NCBI RefSeq assembly: GCF_900106095.1 | Contig: NZ_FNUD01000002.1 | Span: forward strand, 3,989,501 to 4,053,500 | DNA: 64,000 nucleotides | Origin: Pseudomonas deceptionensis | GTDB taxonomy: Bacteria > Pseudomonadota > Gammaproteobacteria > Pseudomonadales > Pseudomonadaceae | Reading direction: 5' to 3' | In this document: positions 27,141 through 35,938 of the stretch, piece by piece | How the letters are laid out: every line of letters starts with the position of its first letter | Position numbering within the stretch: position 1 is the stretch's first letter | Notes under the pieces: model-generated | Databases searched by the model: none | Told to the model about the DNA's origin: nothing | Seen by the model: the letters and a program-made list of their open reading frames with translations, nothing else | Program-made: the position numbers and the translations under genes

Positions 27141-28664
27141 TCAACTGACGGCACCCGAATCACCCGACCTGCGTTTGTGATGCCTCAACACAAACCAGAC
27201 CAATAGGCTCAATGCGCCGACGAGTGCAGCCGCTGTCAGTAAAACTACGCTGTGAGAGGCACTAAAAGCCTTTTGCCCCGCTGCAACGAGCTGCTGCCCC
27301 TGGATGCCTCCAAGACTGTTTGCGGCCACCAGCGTTTCACCAATAGACCGGACGGCTGTCTCGGCAATTGCTGTTGGAATGCCGTCAGGCAGGCGTATTG
27401 ATTTTTCATAGGTGGATACGAGAAGAACACCGAAGACGGATATACCCAATCCGGTACCAAGATCGTAACTCGTGGCTTCAAGGGCTCCGGCAGAGCCAGC
27501 CTTCTCTATTGGAATACTGTTCATGATCGCCACCGACGATGCGGTTAAACCAATGCTGAGCGAGAGCCCCAAAGCCACCAGCATCACAACAACGGCTACC
27601 CCGCCGCTGCCCAAGTGTAAATGGGCCAACCCGAGCAGACTTGCAGCGGACACCAACAATGAGCAGCTCGCCACCCACCTGAGCCCAATTGCCCGAAGGA
27701 TGACGCCTGCCAGAGGCCCACCGATTGCAGCCGCAATCATTAGCGGCATCATGAAAATACCGGCCTCCAGGGGTGTACGGCCCATGACGAACTGCAGTTC
27801 TTGAGCCAGCAACAATTCGAACCCGGCAAGCGCTCCCATTGTGACGACAGCCATGGCGACACCCGTGCTGACCGCCGGAATGGAAAAAAGGCTTAGATCA
27901 AGCATTGGGGTAGAGGTGTGAAGCTGTTTGCGCACAAACCAGACAAGCATCAGTGCACCGAATAAAAAGCATGCACCGGTTTCGATAAGGGAGCTGTCGG
28001 TCTTAAAGCCCGATTTGAGGGCGTAAACAGTTGCCATGACGCCCAGAATCAGAATCACGGACTGTCCGATGGTCCAGTTTCCATCGCCGACCACACTGCG
28101 TCGCGGTATGTAGGCAATGACTAACGGTATGACCAGGAGCATCACAGGCACGTTAACCAGGAAGACCGCTCCCCACCAGAAATGCTCAAGCAGTGCTCCA
28201 CCCACCAAGGGCCCGATGGCGGCACCGGTGGAGGCAACAGCGCCCCAGATACCCAGCGCTACCGCTTGATCGCCCTCATCTTCAAAAGTTTGTCGAATAA
28301 TCGCAAGGACGCTGGGCATGACCATGGCGCCGCCGAATGCCATGAACGCCCTTGCCCCGATCAACGCTCCAACATTGGGAGAAAAGGCGGCCAATACAGA
28401 ACCGGCGCAGAAGATACCCAAACCAGCCAGCAGCATTCGGCGATGGCCAACTCTGTCCGCAAGCGTGCCCATGGGGATCAGCAGGCTGGCCATCAACAAA
28501 GGGTATATGTCGATGATCCACAGAATCTCGGTACCCGTTGCTTGCAGCGCAAGGGTGAGTGACGGAACCGCGACATGAAGAATGGTGTAATCCAGGACAA
28601 TCGGCATAAAAGCCAGAATGACCGACATCAGGACCCACCAACGGTTCGCATGACCACTGGACAA
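27141..28664 (-). CDS. DHA2-family (14-helix) MFS drug exporter, SmvA-like
   Basis: A 507-residue exporter of the EmrB/QacA group. Motif A is GTLADRVGHRRML (about 66-78), the motif C glycine-rich helix is GAAIGPLVGGALL, and 14 helices can be counted. It resembles SmvA, linked to methyl viologen and cationic antiseptic efflux. The start is a TTG at 28664 with AAAGG 11 bases upstream; the first internal ATG (12 codons on) would remove part of the N-terminus. GC content and codon use look a little lower than in the neighbouring core genes, suggesting an accessory origin. No adjacent regulator is seen on its strand; the ArsR gene 400 bp away is the nearest. Confidence 0.78.
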   Translation of the reverse strand: MSSGHANRWWVLMSVILAFMPIVLDYTILHVAVPSLTLALQATGTEILWIIDIYPLLMASLLIPMGTLADRVGHRRMLLAGLGIFCAGSVLAAFSPNVGALIGARAFMAFGGAMVMPSVLAIIRQTFEDEGDQAVALGIWGAVASTGAAIGPLVGGALLEHFWWGAVFLVNVPVMLLVIPLVIAYIPRRSVVGDGNWTIGQSVILILGVMATVYALKSGFKTDSSLIETGACFLFGALMLVWFVRKQLHTSTPMLDLSLFSIPAVSTGVAMAVVTMGALAGFELLLAQELQFVMGRTPLEAGIFMMPLMIAAAIGGPLAGVILRAIGLRWVASCSLLVSAASLLGLAHLHLGSGGVAVVVMLVALGLSLSIGLTASSVAIMNSIPIEKAGSAGALEATSYDLGTGLGISVFGVLLVSTYEKSIRLPDGIPTAIAETAVRSIGETLVAANSLGGIQGQQLVAAGQKAFSASHSVVLLTAAALVGALSLLVWFVLRHHKRRSGDSGAVS

Positions 28665-28689
28665 AATAGATAAGCCTTTTTATCTGGAT

Positions 28690-29055
28690 TACAGCACTTT
28701 AATGGTCAGCCTTTGAGGTCGCACAACATCCCCAAAGCCGTTTTTGCCCTGCTTGCGGCTCAGGGCTGGGCCGCGATGCTAACCGAAGCCCACCCATTTC
28801 CCTGCTGTTCAAATGTGAAGCTTTGTTAAGTCGCTGACTCGAACCAGGTCGATAGGAGCCCGCTCCGGAATATGGGTTTTGGCTTGCCCGGATCGGACAC
28901 AATGGAGAGTCGGCACACGACGCTATGCTGATCGACAGCAGACAGCCGGCCTCCTGACTTTTGCAGAGCAAGATGTGGTTTTTTCGAGAAGGTTAGCTAC
29001 AAAACACGAGAAGGCGAGAAGGCGAGAAACAACGGGCGGCTGATGAGACAGCGCC
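28690..29055. other. Intergenic stretch without a gene
   Basis: About 370 bases between the DHA2 exporter and arsR. No ORF of recognisable family is present. The only structure noticed is a short tandem repeat of GAGAAGGC around 29008-29028. Confidence 0.4.
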
Positions 29056-29061
29056 AGCCAC

Positions 29062-29361
29062 TCAGGCTTGCGAGAGGATGCAATCCAGCAAGCCCGGGAA
29101 GCGCAGGTTGAGCTCCTGCGAGCGCAGTGAGTTCATGTGCGTGGTCCCGACATTTCGCGTCTGAACAAGACCTGAGTCGCGCAAGACCCGGAAGTGATGG
29201 GACATGCTGGACTTGGGTCGACCGCCATCCAGCTCGCCGCACGATGCTTCAGTGACACCCGCCAGATACCGGACAATCTCGATACGCACGGGGTCGCTCA
29301 GGGCGTAAAGCAAACGCTCGAGGATGAAGTCGGATGGAATGGGATGTTTGAAGGCACGCAT
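29062..29361 (-). CDS. ArsR/SmtB-family repressor
   Basis: A 99-residue winged helix-turn-helix protein; the ATG at 29361 starts MRAFKHPIPSDF. Two upstream in-frame starts (29394, 29427) would place the N-terminus across the palindrome and the xenA promoter, so they are less likely. LLYALSDPVRIEIVRYLAGV is the dimer helix region and SSMSHHFRVLRDSGLV the recognition helix. The ELDGGRPKSS segment has no ELCVC-type metal site, so it probably senses an organic or redox signal, not a metal. It is divergent from xenA and should repress that gene and itself. Confidence 0.82.
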   Translation of the reverse strand: MRAFKHPIPSDFILERLLYALSDPVRIEIVRYLAGVTEASCGELDGGRPKSSMSHHFRVLRDSGLVQTRNVGTTHMNSLRSQELNLRFPGLLDCILSQA

Positions 29362-29381
29362 GTGACGATGATAACGAAGGC

Positions 29382-29415
29382 TTTCAATGAATGCCATATT
29401 TCGAATACTATCGAA
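29382..29415 (+). promoter_or_regulatory. xenA promoter with overlapping ArsR operator
   Basis: TTTCAA (29382-29387) and TACTAT (29406-29411) are 18 bp apart. The palindrome TTCGA-N6-TCGAA (29400-29415) covers the -10, so a bound repressor would block polymerase. Confidence 0.45.
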
Positions 29416-29444
29416 CAAGCGAATCAATCTACCGGAGCCTGCAC

Positions 29445-30536
29445 ATGTCTGCCCTGTTCGAACCGTACACGTTGAAAGACGTCACCTTAAGAAACCGTAT
29501 CGCCATTCCGCCGATGTGTCAGTACATGGCAGAAAACGGCATGGTCAACGATTGGCACTTGGTCCACCTGGCCAGCCTGGCAAGGGGCGGCGCTGGCCTG
29601 GTTGTCGTTGAGGCGACAGCCGTTTCTCCTGAGGGGCGTATTACCCCCGGATGCGCTGGCATCTGGAGCGATGCCCATGCCCAGGCTTTCGTGCCCATGG
29701 TAAAAGCGATCAAGGATGCCGGTTCTGTGCCCGGTATTCAGATCGCACATGCCGGTCGCAAGGCCAGCGCTAACCGTCCCTGGGAAGGCGATGATCACAT
29801 CGCTGAGGGCAATCCGAATGGTTGGCAGACCCTTGCGCCCTCTCCTGTCGCGTTCGGCGCCAACCTGCCGAAAGTCCCCCAGCAAATGACCCTGCAAGAC
29901 ATTGCCCGCGTGCGCCAGGACTTCGTTGATGCTGCACGCCGGGCCCGTGATGCCGGTTTTGAATGGATCGAGCTGCACTTCGCGCACGGTTATCTGGGCC
30001 AGAGCTTCTTCTCGGAGCACTCCAATCAGCGCACCGATGAGTACGGCGGCAGCTTTGAAAACCGTAGCCGGTTCTTGCTTGAGACTTTGGCAGCTGTTCG
30101 TGAGGTGTGGCCAGAGAATCTGCCGCTCACTGCGCGTTTCGGGGTCATCGAGTACGACGGTCGCGATGAGCAAACGCTGACTGAATCGATTGAACTGGCG
30201 CGGCGCTTCAAGGACGGTGGGCTTGACCTGCTGAGCGTCAGTGTAGGTTTCACCATCCCGCAAACCAATATTCCGTGGGGCCCCGCCTTCCTGGGCCCGA
30301 TCGCCGAACGGGTGCGTCGTGAAGCCGGTCTGCCAGTGACGTCTGCATGGGGCTTCGGTACTCCGCAACTGGCAAACGCCGCTATTGAATCTGGCCAGCT
30401 GGACCTGGTGTCTGTGGGCCGGGCTCACTTGGCTGATCCGCACTGGCCGTACTTTGCAGCCAAAGAACTGGGCGTTGAAAAAGCCTCCTGGACACTCCCC
30501 GCGCCCTACGCCCATTGGCTTGAGCGCTACAGATAA
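29445..30536 (+). CDS. xenA: Xenobiotic reductase A, Old Yellow Enzyme family
   Basis: A 363-residue FMN-dependent ene-reductase; GGAG lies 7 bases before the ATG at 29445, and the length equals that of P. putida XenA. Recognisable parts are RIAIPPMCQYMAENG (the cysteine that tunes FMN in this subclass), QIAHAGRKAS with the substrate-binding histidine, ELHFAHGYLGQSFFSEHSN, and the C-terminal FMN phosphate site SVGRAHLADPHW. It reduces activated alkenes, nitroesters and nitroaromatics with NADPH in the cytoplasm. It is divergent from the ArsR gene, and the next genes (glutathione transferase, DJ-1-type protein) fit an electrophile detoxification segment. Confidence 0.93.
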   Translation: MSALFEPYTLKDVTLRNRIAIPPMCQYMAENGMVNDWHLVHLASLARGGAGLVVVEATAVSPEGRITPGCAGIWSDAHAQAFVPMVKAIKDAGSVPGIQIAHAGRKASANRPWEGDDHIAEGNPNGWQTLAPSPVAFGANLPKVPQQMTLQDIARVRQDFVDAARRARDAGFEWIELHFAHGYLGQSFFSEHSNQRTDEYGGSFENRSRFLLETLAAVREVWPENLPLTARFGVIEYDGRDEQTLTESIELARRFKDGGLDLLSVSVGFTIPQTNIPWGPAFLGPIAERVRREAGLPVTSAWGFGTPQLANAAIESGQLDLVSVGRAHLADPHWPYFAAKELGVEKASWTLPAPYAHWLERYR

Positions 30537-30545
30537 GTTGCCCCG

Positions 30546-30572
30546 CAAATGCCGCGCTGTTGGCGGCATTTG
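30546..30572. terminator. Hairpin after xenA
   Basis: A perfect 10-bp stem CAAATGCCGC/GCGGCATTTG with a 7-base loop lies 10 bases after the xenA stop and between convergent genes. There is no T tract, so it may mark a mRNA 3' end without acting as a classic terminator. Confidence 0.5.
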
Positions 30573-30618
30573 TACCCGGGCACCCGTTCTCATCTCTCAG
30601 GGGCGGCGCGCACCTCAA

Positions 30619-31248
30619 CTATTTGTCGAGTTCACTCTCAAGCTTCAATGCTCGTTTCCAGCTGTCCAGTGCAGCCAGACGTTGCAGGTATGCCTGCAGA
30701 TGCGGGTATTGCGCCCCTGACTTCATCTGCTCGACCACCGTGAGGGCAACAAAGGCCAGCATGAAGTCAGCCCCTGACAATGTGTCTCCCACGATAAAAG
30801 TTCTGTTCGCAAGCACACTGTCCAGAAACCCCAGGACCTTATCAAACTCAGTCCGGGTATAGCCGTCCAGGAACTTCAACTGAGTCCCTGCATTGACCTC
30901 AAACTGGGTAAAGAGCTTAAGGAGCACCGGCACCATCGCCGAGCTTTCCGCAAAGTGAATCCATTGCAGGTACTGAAGATAATCCGGTGAACTGAACGCA
31001 GGTTCCAGCCGGGGTGCGAACCGGCGGATCAGGTATTCGACTATGGCGCCGGATTCCACGAGTACGTGTCCGTCCAGCTCAATCACCGGTGACTTGCCCA
31101 GCGGGTGAATGTTTTTCAGTGAGGCCGGGGCGAGACGAGTGGCAGGATCACGCTGGTAGCGAATCAGGGTGTAAGGCTCTCCAATTTCTTCAAGTAACCA
31201 AAGAATACGCAGCGATCGGGACGCGTTGAGGTGGTGAAGTGTGATCAT
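30619..31248 (-). CDS. Glutathione S-transferase family protein
   Basis: A 209-residue cytosolic GST; the ATG at 31248 follows a GAGAG site. The thioredoxin-like N-domain (1-80) has HLNASRSLRILWLLEE, where the serine/asparagine near residue 8-10 should contact glutathione, and the conserved SPVIELDG and ESGAIVEYL. The all-helical C-domain follows with DTLSGADFML. It would conjugate glutathione to electrophiles. It lies convergent to xenA and upstream of nothing on its strand within the window's operon distance except the DJ-1-type gene 72 bp before it. Confidence 0.85.
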   Translation of the reverse strand: MITLHHLNASRSLRILWLLEEIGEPYTLIRYQRDPATRLAPASLKNIHPLGKSPVIELDGHVLVESGAIVEYLIRRFAPRLEPAFSSPDYLQYLQWIHFAESSAMVPVLLKLFTQFEVNAGTQLKFLDGYTRTEFDKVLGFLDSVLANRTFIVGDTLSGADFMLAFVALTVVEQMKSGAQYPHLQAYLQRLAALDSWKRALKLESELDK

Positions 31249-31319
31249 GAAGACTCTCTCTAATGAGGGGGACACCCGTAGCTTGCGAACTTTTCAACAA
31301 GCCCGGGCGCCGTCAGCGG

Positions 31320-31997
31320 TTACTTCAATTGGGCGACAAGTGCTTTGGCAACGCCTTCAGAACTCGCAGGGTTCTGACCCGTGATCAGCTTGCCATCCTC
31401 AATGACAAAGGGGGCCCAGTCCGGACCTTTTTCATAAAACCCGCCCAGGCTTTTAAACTCATCTTCGATCAGAAAGGGGACGACATCGGTCAGCTCAACG
31501 GCAGCCTCCTCACCATTGGTGAACCCGGTGACTCGGCGACCTTTAACCAGCGGCGCGCCGTCAGCGGCCTTCACATGACGCAGGGCCCCAGGCGCGTGAC
31601 AGACAAAACCAATGGGCTTGCCGGATCGCTCGAAGGACTGGATCAGCTCAACAGACGTTTTCGACTCGGCCAGATCCCACAGAGGACCATGGCCGCCAGG
31701 GTAGAACACGGCGTCAAAGTCTTTGCTGCTGACGGTCTCCAGCTTGACGGTGTTCGCCAAAGCCCGCCGGGCGTCAGGATCCGCGTTAAAACGGTGGGTC
31801 ATGTCTGTCTGGAAGTCCGGCAATTCACTCTTTGGGTCCAGCGGTGGCTGACCACCCGCTGGCGACGCCAAAACCACCTCGGCCCCTGCATCCTTGAAGA
31901 CGTAGTAAGGCGCTGCGAACTCTTCAAGCCAGAATCCTGTTTTCAAGCCCGTATCCCCGAGTTGATCGTGGGACGTTAGAACCATCAGAACTTTCAT
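31320..31997 (-). CDS. DJ-1/PfpI family protein (type 1 glutamine amidotransferase-like)
   Basis: A 225-residue class I glutamine amidotransferase-like protein. The nucleophile elbow is GFVCHAPGAL (cysteine near residue 132), preceded by the acidic residue in FKDAGAEVVLASPAGG and FYPGGHGPLWD. Length and motifs match the Hsp31-like branch with glyoxalase III or deglycase-like activity on methylglyoxal adducts. A GAGGG ribosome site precedes the ATG. Together with the GST and XenA genes it suggests carbonyl and electrophile stress protection; this joint role is inference. Confidence 0.82.
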   Translation of the reverse strand: MKVLMVLTSHDQLGDTGLKTGFWLEEFAAPYYVFKDAGAEVVLASPAGGQPPLDPKSELPDFQTDMTHRFNADPDARRALANTVKLETVSSKDFDAVFYPGGHGPLWDLAESKTSVELIQSFERSGKPIGFVCHAPGALRHVKAADGAPLVKGRRVTGFTNGEEAAVELTDVVPFLIEDEFKSLGGFYEKGPDWAPFVIEDGKLITGQNPASSEGVAKALVAQLK

Positions 31998-32138
31998 GTC
32001 TTAGCCCTCATTGCTGCGGTTTGGCCTTTGGCAACGTGATCTGCCTTGAGCGTATGCTGGATGCACTGTCTGGACTATGTACGACCACCGTTTGTTGAAT
32101 ACGTGCAACGAGGAAAGCCGAAACTCAAGGACCGTGAA

Positions 32139-32798
32139 TCAGTGAGCCCCGGCGGCGCGCAGCACGTGAGCGATAGCGGTCTGGCCGCGCTTTTGCGCGT
32201 GTTGCAACGGGCTCACGCCCTTGTCGTCAGGCAGGTTCAAGTCGGCGCCGGCCTCAATCAGCTGGCTGACAATCTCTTGATGTGCCGGCCCGCCGTCAGA
32301 GAGCACTATGGCTTCCATCAAACAGGTCCAGCCCAGACGATTTACATGGTTTACATCAACGCCTGCCGCGATCAGCAGGCGCACCGTTTCAACATGGCCC
32401 CGCTCACACGCCGGGATCAAGGCTGTGCCGCCATAGCGGTTGGTGCTCTTCAGATCGGCACCATGGGCCAGGGCAAGCTTGAGGATTTCATTGCGCCCAC
32501 TTGCCCCGGCCAACAGATAAGGGCTGTCCTGGATCAGGTTCTTCTGGTTAACGTTGGCACCGGCCTCGATCAATGCCCTGGCGATGTCTATCTGGTTCGC
32601 ACTGGTTGCAAGCAGCAGCGCACTGCTGCCATCAATCGCACGATCGTCGAGCTTGGCACCTTCAGCGATCAGGTGCTGCACCCTGCCCAGCTCACCGTCC
32701 CTCACGGCGGTGAGCAGTGTCTTGTCGTTTGCCATCACCACTCCAGTCATCAACAGTGCGACCGTCAACAGGCCGTATTTAAGTCTCCGGGAACCCAT
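32139..32798 (-). CDS. Exported ankyrin-repeat protein
   Basis: A 219-residue protein with an N-terminal signal peptide (about 1-23, ending in GVVMA) and five to six ankyrin repeats across the rest (for instance ELGRVQHLIAEGAKLD, ARALIEAGANVNQ, RGHVETVRLLIAAGVDVN). GAGG lies 7 bases before the ATG. Periplasmic ankyrin proteins in pseudomonads, such as AnkB beside catalases, serve as protein scaffolds. No partner can be named here. Nothing in the neighbourhood shares its promoter. Confidence 0.78.
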   Translation of the reverse strand: MGSRRLKYGLLTVALLMTGVVMANDKTLLTAVRDGELGRVQHLIAEGAKLDDRAIDGSSALLLATSANQIDIARALIEAGANVNQKNLIQDSPYLLAGASGRNEILKLALAHGADLKSTNRYGGTALIPACERGHVETVRLLIAAGVDVNHVNRLGWTCLMEAIVLSDGGPAHQEIVSQLIEAGADLNLPDDKGVSPLQHAQKRGQTAIAHVLRAAGAH

Positions 32799-32909
32799 GT
32801 CACGTCCTCATATCAACCCCATGAACAACCAGTATGGTCATGGCGCCAGGTATTCTGAAATTAAACAGGCGCGTGCTTTCCAGTGGCTTTGTGCAGGGGG
32901 TACTGATGA

Positions 32910-34397
32910 CTAAAAGTTCTTTTTGTAAATTTTCCCGCCTTTCATGATCATGCTGATGTTGATGTCCGGGTCTTCCAGAAACCCCAGGCTTACCGTGGGA
33001 TCGCCCTCGACAACCAACAGGTCTGCCAATGCACCTGCCTCTATCAGGCCAATTTTTCCGGGATAAGGGTTGCGCGCTCCCGACATACCCAAAAGCGCTC
33101 CATTCATCTTTGTCGCCATGTTCACTACGTCGTGTGCGGCGTAAAACCGGGTCAATTTTGCAAGCTGTCTTCCCTGACTCGGCGTCTTTTGCGGATTAAA
33201 CAAAATGTCAGTCCCCCAGGCAGTTTTTATGTTGAAGCGCTGCGCAAACTCATAGGCTCTCGCGGTGCCCTCAGCCACCACACGCTGACGCTCACGCCTT
33301 ACAGGATCAGGATAAACATTGGCATCTTCATCTTGCAGAAAAGGCTGAAGACTCCACCAGATGTCGTTGTCTGCCATCATGCGCACGGTTTCCTCATCAG
33401 CCAGTTGACCGTGTTCGATCGATTTCACACCGGCTCGAATGGCACGCTGAATACTTCTGGGCGTGTACGCGTGCACCATCACATAGGTGCCCCAATCGGC
33501 AGCGGCTTCAACCGCCATTCTTAATTCTGACTCCATAAACTGGGTGCTATCGAGATGATCATAAGCAGAGGCGACGCCGCCACCGGCCATCAATTTCAAC
33601 TGTGAGGCCCCGAGCATGAGCTGCTCTCTTGCCCGCCTGAGTACTTCGGCATCACCATCGGCTATGGCGGCAGCACCCAGCTGTTCAGTAACACTCAGCG
33701 GCCTGAGTGAACTGCGAGGAATCTCGGATCGCATCCTGAAATCACCGTGACCTGACGTCTGTGAAATCATGGCGCCCGAAGGGAAAATACGAGGCCCTGT
33801 AATAACGCCCTCATCAATTGCACGCTTCAATGCAAACGAAGGTCCCCCAGGATCGCGCACCGTTGTAAATCCACGCATCAAGGTACGTTCTGCTTCGCGG
33901 GCGGCAATTAGATGGATATAGCCTGGATCTGCACTCATCGCGTCAAGTTGAGTGATGCCCGCTAAAGTAGTGTGCCAATGCGCATCAATTAATCCCGGCA
34001 TCACCACCCTTCGACCGCAATCTATAACAACGGCACCTTCGACATCAGTATTGGCGGGTAAAAGTGCGTCGATCACCCCGTCCTTGATCAGGATGCAGAC
34101 GTTATCGTCGAGCACAACGCTACCGTTAAATAAGCGAATATTTTTGAGCAATAGAGTGCTTGCGGACGATTCAGCGTTAGCACCTTGCCCTGAAGGACTT
34201 ACGCAACGTGCATCAGAAAGCTGTGCGACCTTGGGCTTGATGCTGCTGTAGACGTCACGCCGAGACAGATCGAGCATCATCCTCTCGTGAAAATCCTGTA
34301 TGTCCGGCGAACTGCAGGTGCACCTGTCATGCACTTCAAGCTCAACACGATGACTGGGTGTAAAGCGCGAACTACCCGCTGCAGATTTATGCCTCAT
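32910..34397 (-). CDS. Metal-dependent amidohydrolase with a twin-arginine-like N-terminus
   Basis: A 495-residue amidohydrolase-superfamily enzyme. ATG 34397 has GGAAA about 10 bases upstream; a GTG at 34454 would add 19 residues. Metal and catalytic residues are visible: GLIDAHWHTTL (HxH), KLMAGGG (lysine), VMVHAYT and SIEHGQ (histidines), and TAWGTDILF (aspartate). It groups with imidazolonepropionase- and Xaa-Pro-dipeptidase-like hydrolases. Near residue 40 is LSRRDVYSS, like a Tat motif after a short cysteine-rich start, but no hydrophobic core follows. The gene is lower in GC than its neighbours. Substrate unknown. Confidence 0.75.
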   Translation of the reverse strand: MRHKSAAGSSRFTPSHRVELEVHDRCTCSSPDIQDFHERMMLDLSRRDVYSSIKPKVAQLSDARCVSPSGQGANAESSASTLLLKNIRLFNGSVVLDDNVCILIKDGVIDALLPANTDVEGAVVIDCGRRVVMPGLIDAHWHTTLAGITQLDAMSADPGYIHLIAAREAERTLMRGFTTVRDPGGPSFALKRAIDEGVITGPRIFPSGAMISQTSGHGDFRMRSEIPRSSLRPLSVTEQLGAAAIADGDAEVLRRAREQLMLGASQLKLMAGGGVASAYDHLDSTQFMESELRMAVEAAADWGTYVMVHAYTPRSIQRAIRAGVKSIEHGQLADEETVRMMADNDIWWSLQPFLQDEDANVYPDPVRRERQRVVAEGTARAYEFAQRFNIKTAWGTDILFNPQKTPSQGRQLAKLTRFYAAHDVVNMATKMNGALLGMSGARNPYPGKIGLIEAGALADLLVVEGDPTVSLGFLEDPDINISMIMKGGKIYKKNF

Positions 34398-34505
34398 ATC
34401 GAGCTTTCCGTAAGCATTTTCAGGAACAGAGACTATAGGTCGAATTAAAAACACTGATCGAAAAACGGGATGCTTACTGAAATTCCTTGGCTACGAGGCT
34501 CAAGG

Positions 34506-34733
34506 ATCGGGGAGCGGTTAATCCTCCCCGATAGGGTTCTGTGCAGGAGGCATGCCTGGCCGGCATTGCAATGCACCATTATTGCGCATCAGGTAAAACA
34601 GTTTCGCACACACTTAGCTAGCTAACTAACTTGAGCATTGATACATTGCCGCCCGTCAGGTTGATGCCTGACACTCTCTTTGGTTGAGATTTTTGGCCAT
34701 TACCCGATCCCCATGACGGTAATGGCCTTTTTT
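34506..34733 (+). ncRNA. Candidate small RNA or attenuated leader before the FUSC gene
   Basis: This gap holds three hairpins in order: ATCGGGGAG/CTCCCCGAT (34506-34532), GTCAGG/CCTGAC (around 34650-34667) and the terminator at 34695-34733. The terminator points in the plus direction, yet no plus-strand gene precedes it, so something must be transcribed from within this stretch. It is either a small RNA or a leader that attenuates the gene starting at 34838. The promoter was not located with confidence. Confidence 0.35.
34695..34733 (+). terminator. Orphan intrinsic terminator before the FUSC gene
   Basis: GGCCATTACC pairs perfectly with GGTAATGGCC around a 13-base loop, followed by six T. 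It is 104 bases before the start of the next plus-strand gene. Confidence 0.8.
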
Positions 34734-34837
34734 ACGCCTGCTCCCTCCTCGCCCCCTCTCAGAGCCATCCCAAGTGGTGGACCCGCCCAACCTGAACTAC
34801 GCTGGCAGCCCAAACCATCACAAAGGTTGGGGACTTT

Positions 34838-35938
34838 ATGCAGTTGGGTAAAAAGATTTCAAAGCTGGAACAACTGAGCTGCAAATACAGTCGCTGGATT
34901 CATGCCACCCGTATCAGCCTGGCGTTTCTGATTACCTTTGTCGTCATCCGATATTTCAAACTCGACGGCGCCTCCTATGCCCTGATTACCATGCTGATCG
35001 TGATGGGCCCACAACCTTATTGGGGCAATGTCTCGTCACGGGCAGTGCAACGTACCGGCGGCACAATCATCGGCGCGCTGTCGGGCCTGATCGGGTTGTA
35101 CCTGGAAACCTATTCATTCCCCCTCATGCTGCTATGGTCCGCAGTCCTGATGTTTATCGCCGGTTACCTGACCCTTGGCAAACGCCCTTATATGGCCTTG
35201 CTGATCGGCGCAACAGTGGCGGTGGTCAGCTGCGCGCCGCCCAATGACATGGAATCGGCCATAACCCGCAGTATTTATGTGCTGGCCGGCTCCTTGCTGG
35301 CGATGGTGTACACCAGCATCTACCCGCAACGGGCTTACACCGACCTGAGGATCAAACTCAGCGCAAGCCTGAGCCAGATCAACACCCTGTATGCGGCGTA
35401 CTTCTCGCCAAGGGTGCCCGAGCGACCGGACATGGATGATCAGCTAAAGGACGAGCTGGATGCGATCATCAAATTGCGCAACTTGATAGCCCCTGCCAGC
35501 AACGAGACCAACCTCAAGAAAGAAGTGTTCGAGTCCCTGCAAACCCTGCACCGCAACTTGTTGGCAACCATGACCCTGATGATCGATGCGTACTGGTCTT
35601 CACGGGAAAGCCATTTGCTGATCGAAAGCGAACCGGCCTTGAGCGGCCTTCACCAGTTGATCCCCCAGGCACTCGAGTCGTTGCAGAACAAGCTGTGCAT
35701 GGATATTTCAAACAATCAGATCAGTGGTGAGCTGCGCCAGAAAACCCAGGACTTGAATGATCTGGTACTCAAAAGCCTTGAAGGCAAGATCACCGAAACG
35801 CCGTTTTATGCCTATGTCTGGCTGAGCTTGCAAATGCTCAAGCAGCTCACTGACTTCAATGACCAGCTGCATACCGCGCTTTATCACAACGGCCACAGGC
35901 ACTTGTTTAAAGACGGCAAGCTGCCAGATGAAAAGTAA
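34838..35938 (+). CDS. FUSC-family inner-membrane protein (putative aromatic acid exporter)
   Basis: A 366-residue protein with six predicted helices in the first 165 residues (for example ISLAFLITFVVIRYF and FPLMLLWSAVLMFIAGYLTL) and a long soluble helical C-terminal part. It resembles the YeeA/YccS half of fusaric-acid-resistance and AaeB-type proteins, which with periplasmic partners export aromatic acids. GGGGAC lies just before the ATG. No membrane-fusion partner is adjacent, so function stays open. Confidence 0.72.
   Translation: MQLGKKISKLEQLSCKYSRWIHATRISLAFLITFVVIRYFKLDGASYALITMLIVMGPQPYWGNVSSRAVQRTGGTIIGALSGLIGLYLETYSFPLMLLWSAVLMFIAGYLTLGKRPYMALLIGATVAVVSCAPPNDMESAITRSIYVLAGSLLAMVYTSIYPQRAYTDLRIKLSASLSQINTLYAAYFSPRVPERPDMDDQLKDELDAIIKLRNLIAPASNETNLKKEVFESLQTLHRNLLATMTLMIDAYWSSRESHLLIESEPALSGLHQLIPQALESLQNKLCMDISNNQISGELRQKTQDLNDLVLKSLEGKITETPFYAYVWLSLQMLKQLTDFNDQLHTALYHNGHRHLFKDGKLPDEK

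Noticed and set aside
29002..29035. The GAGAAGGC tandem repeat as a CRISPR or regulatory array
   Set aside because: Only two to three 8-base units without spacers; too short to mean anything by itself.
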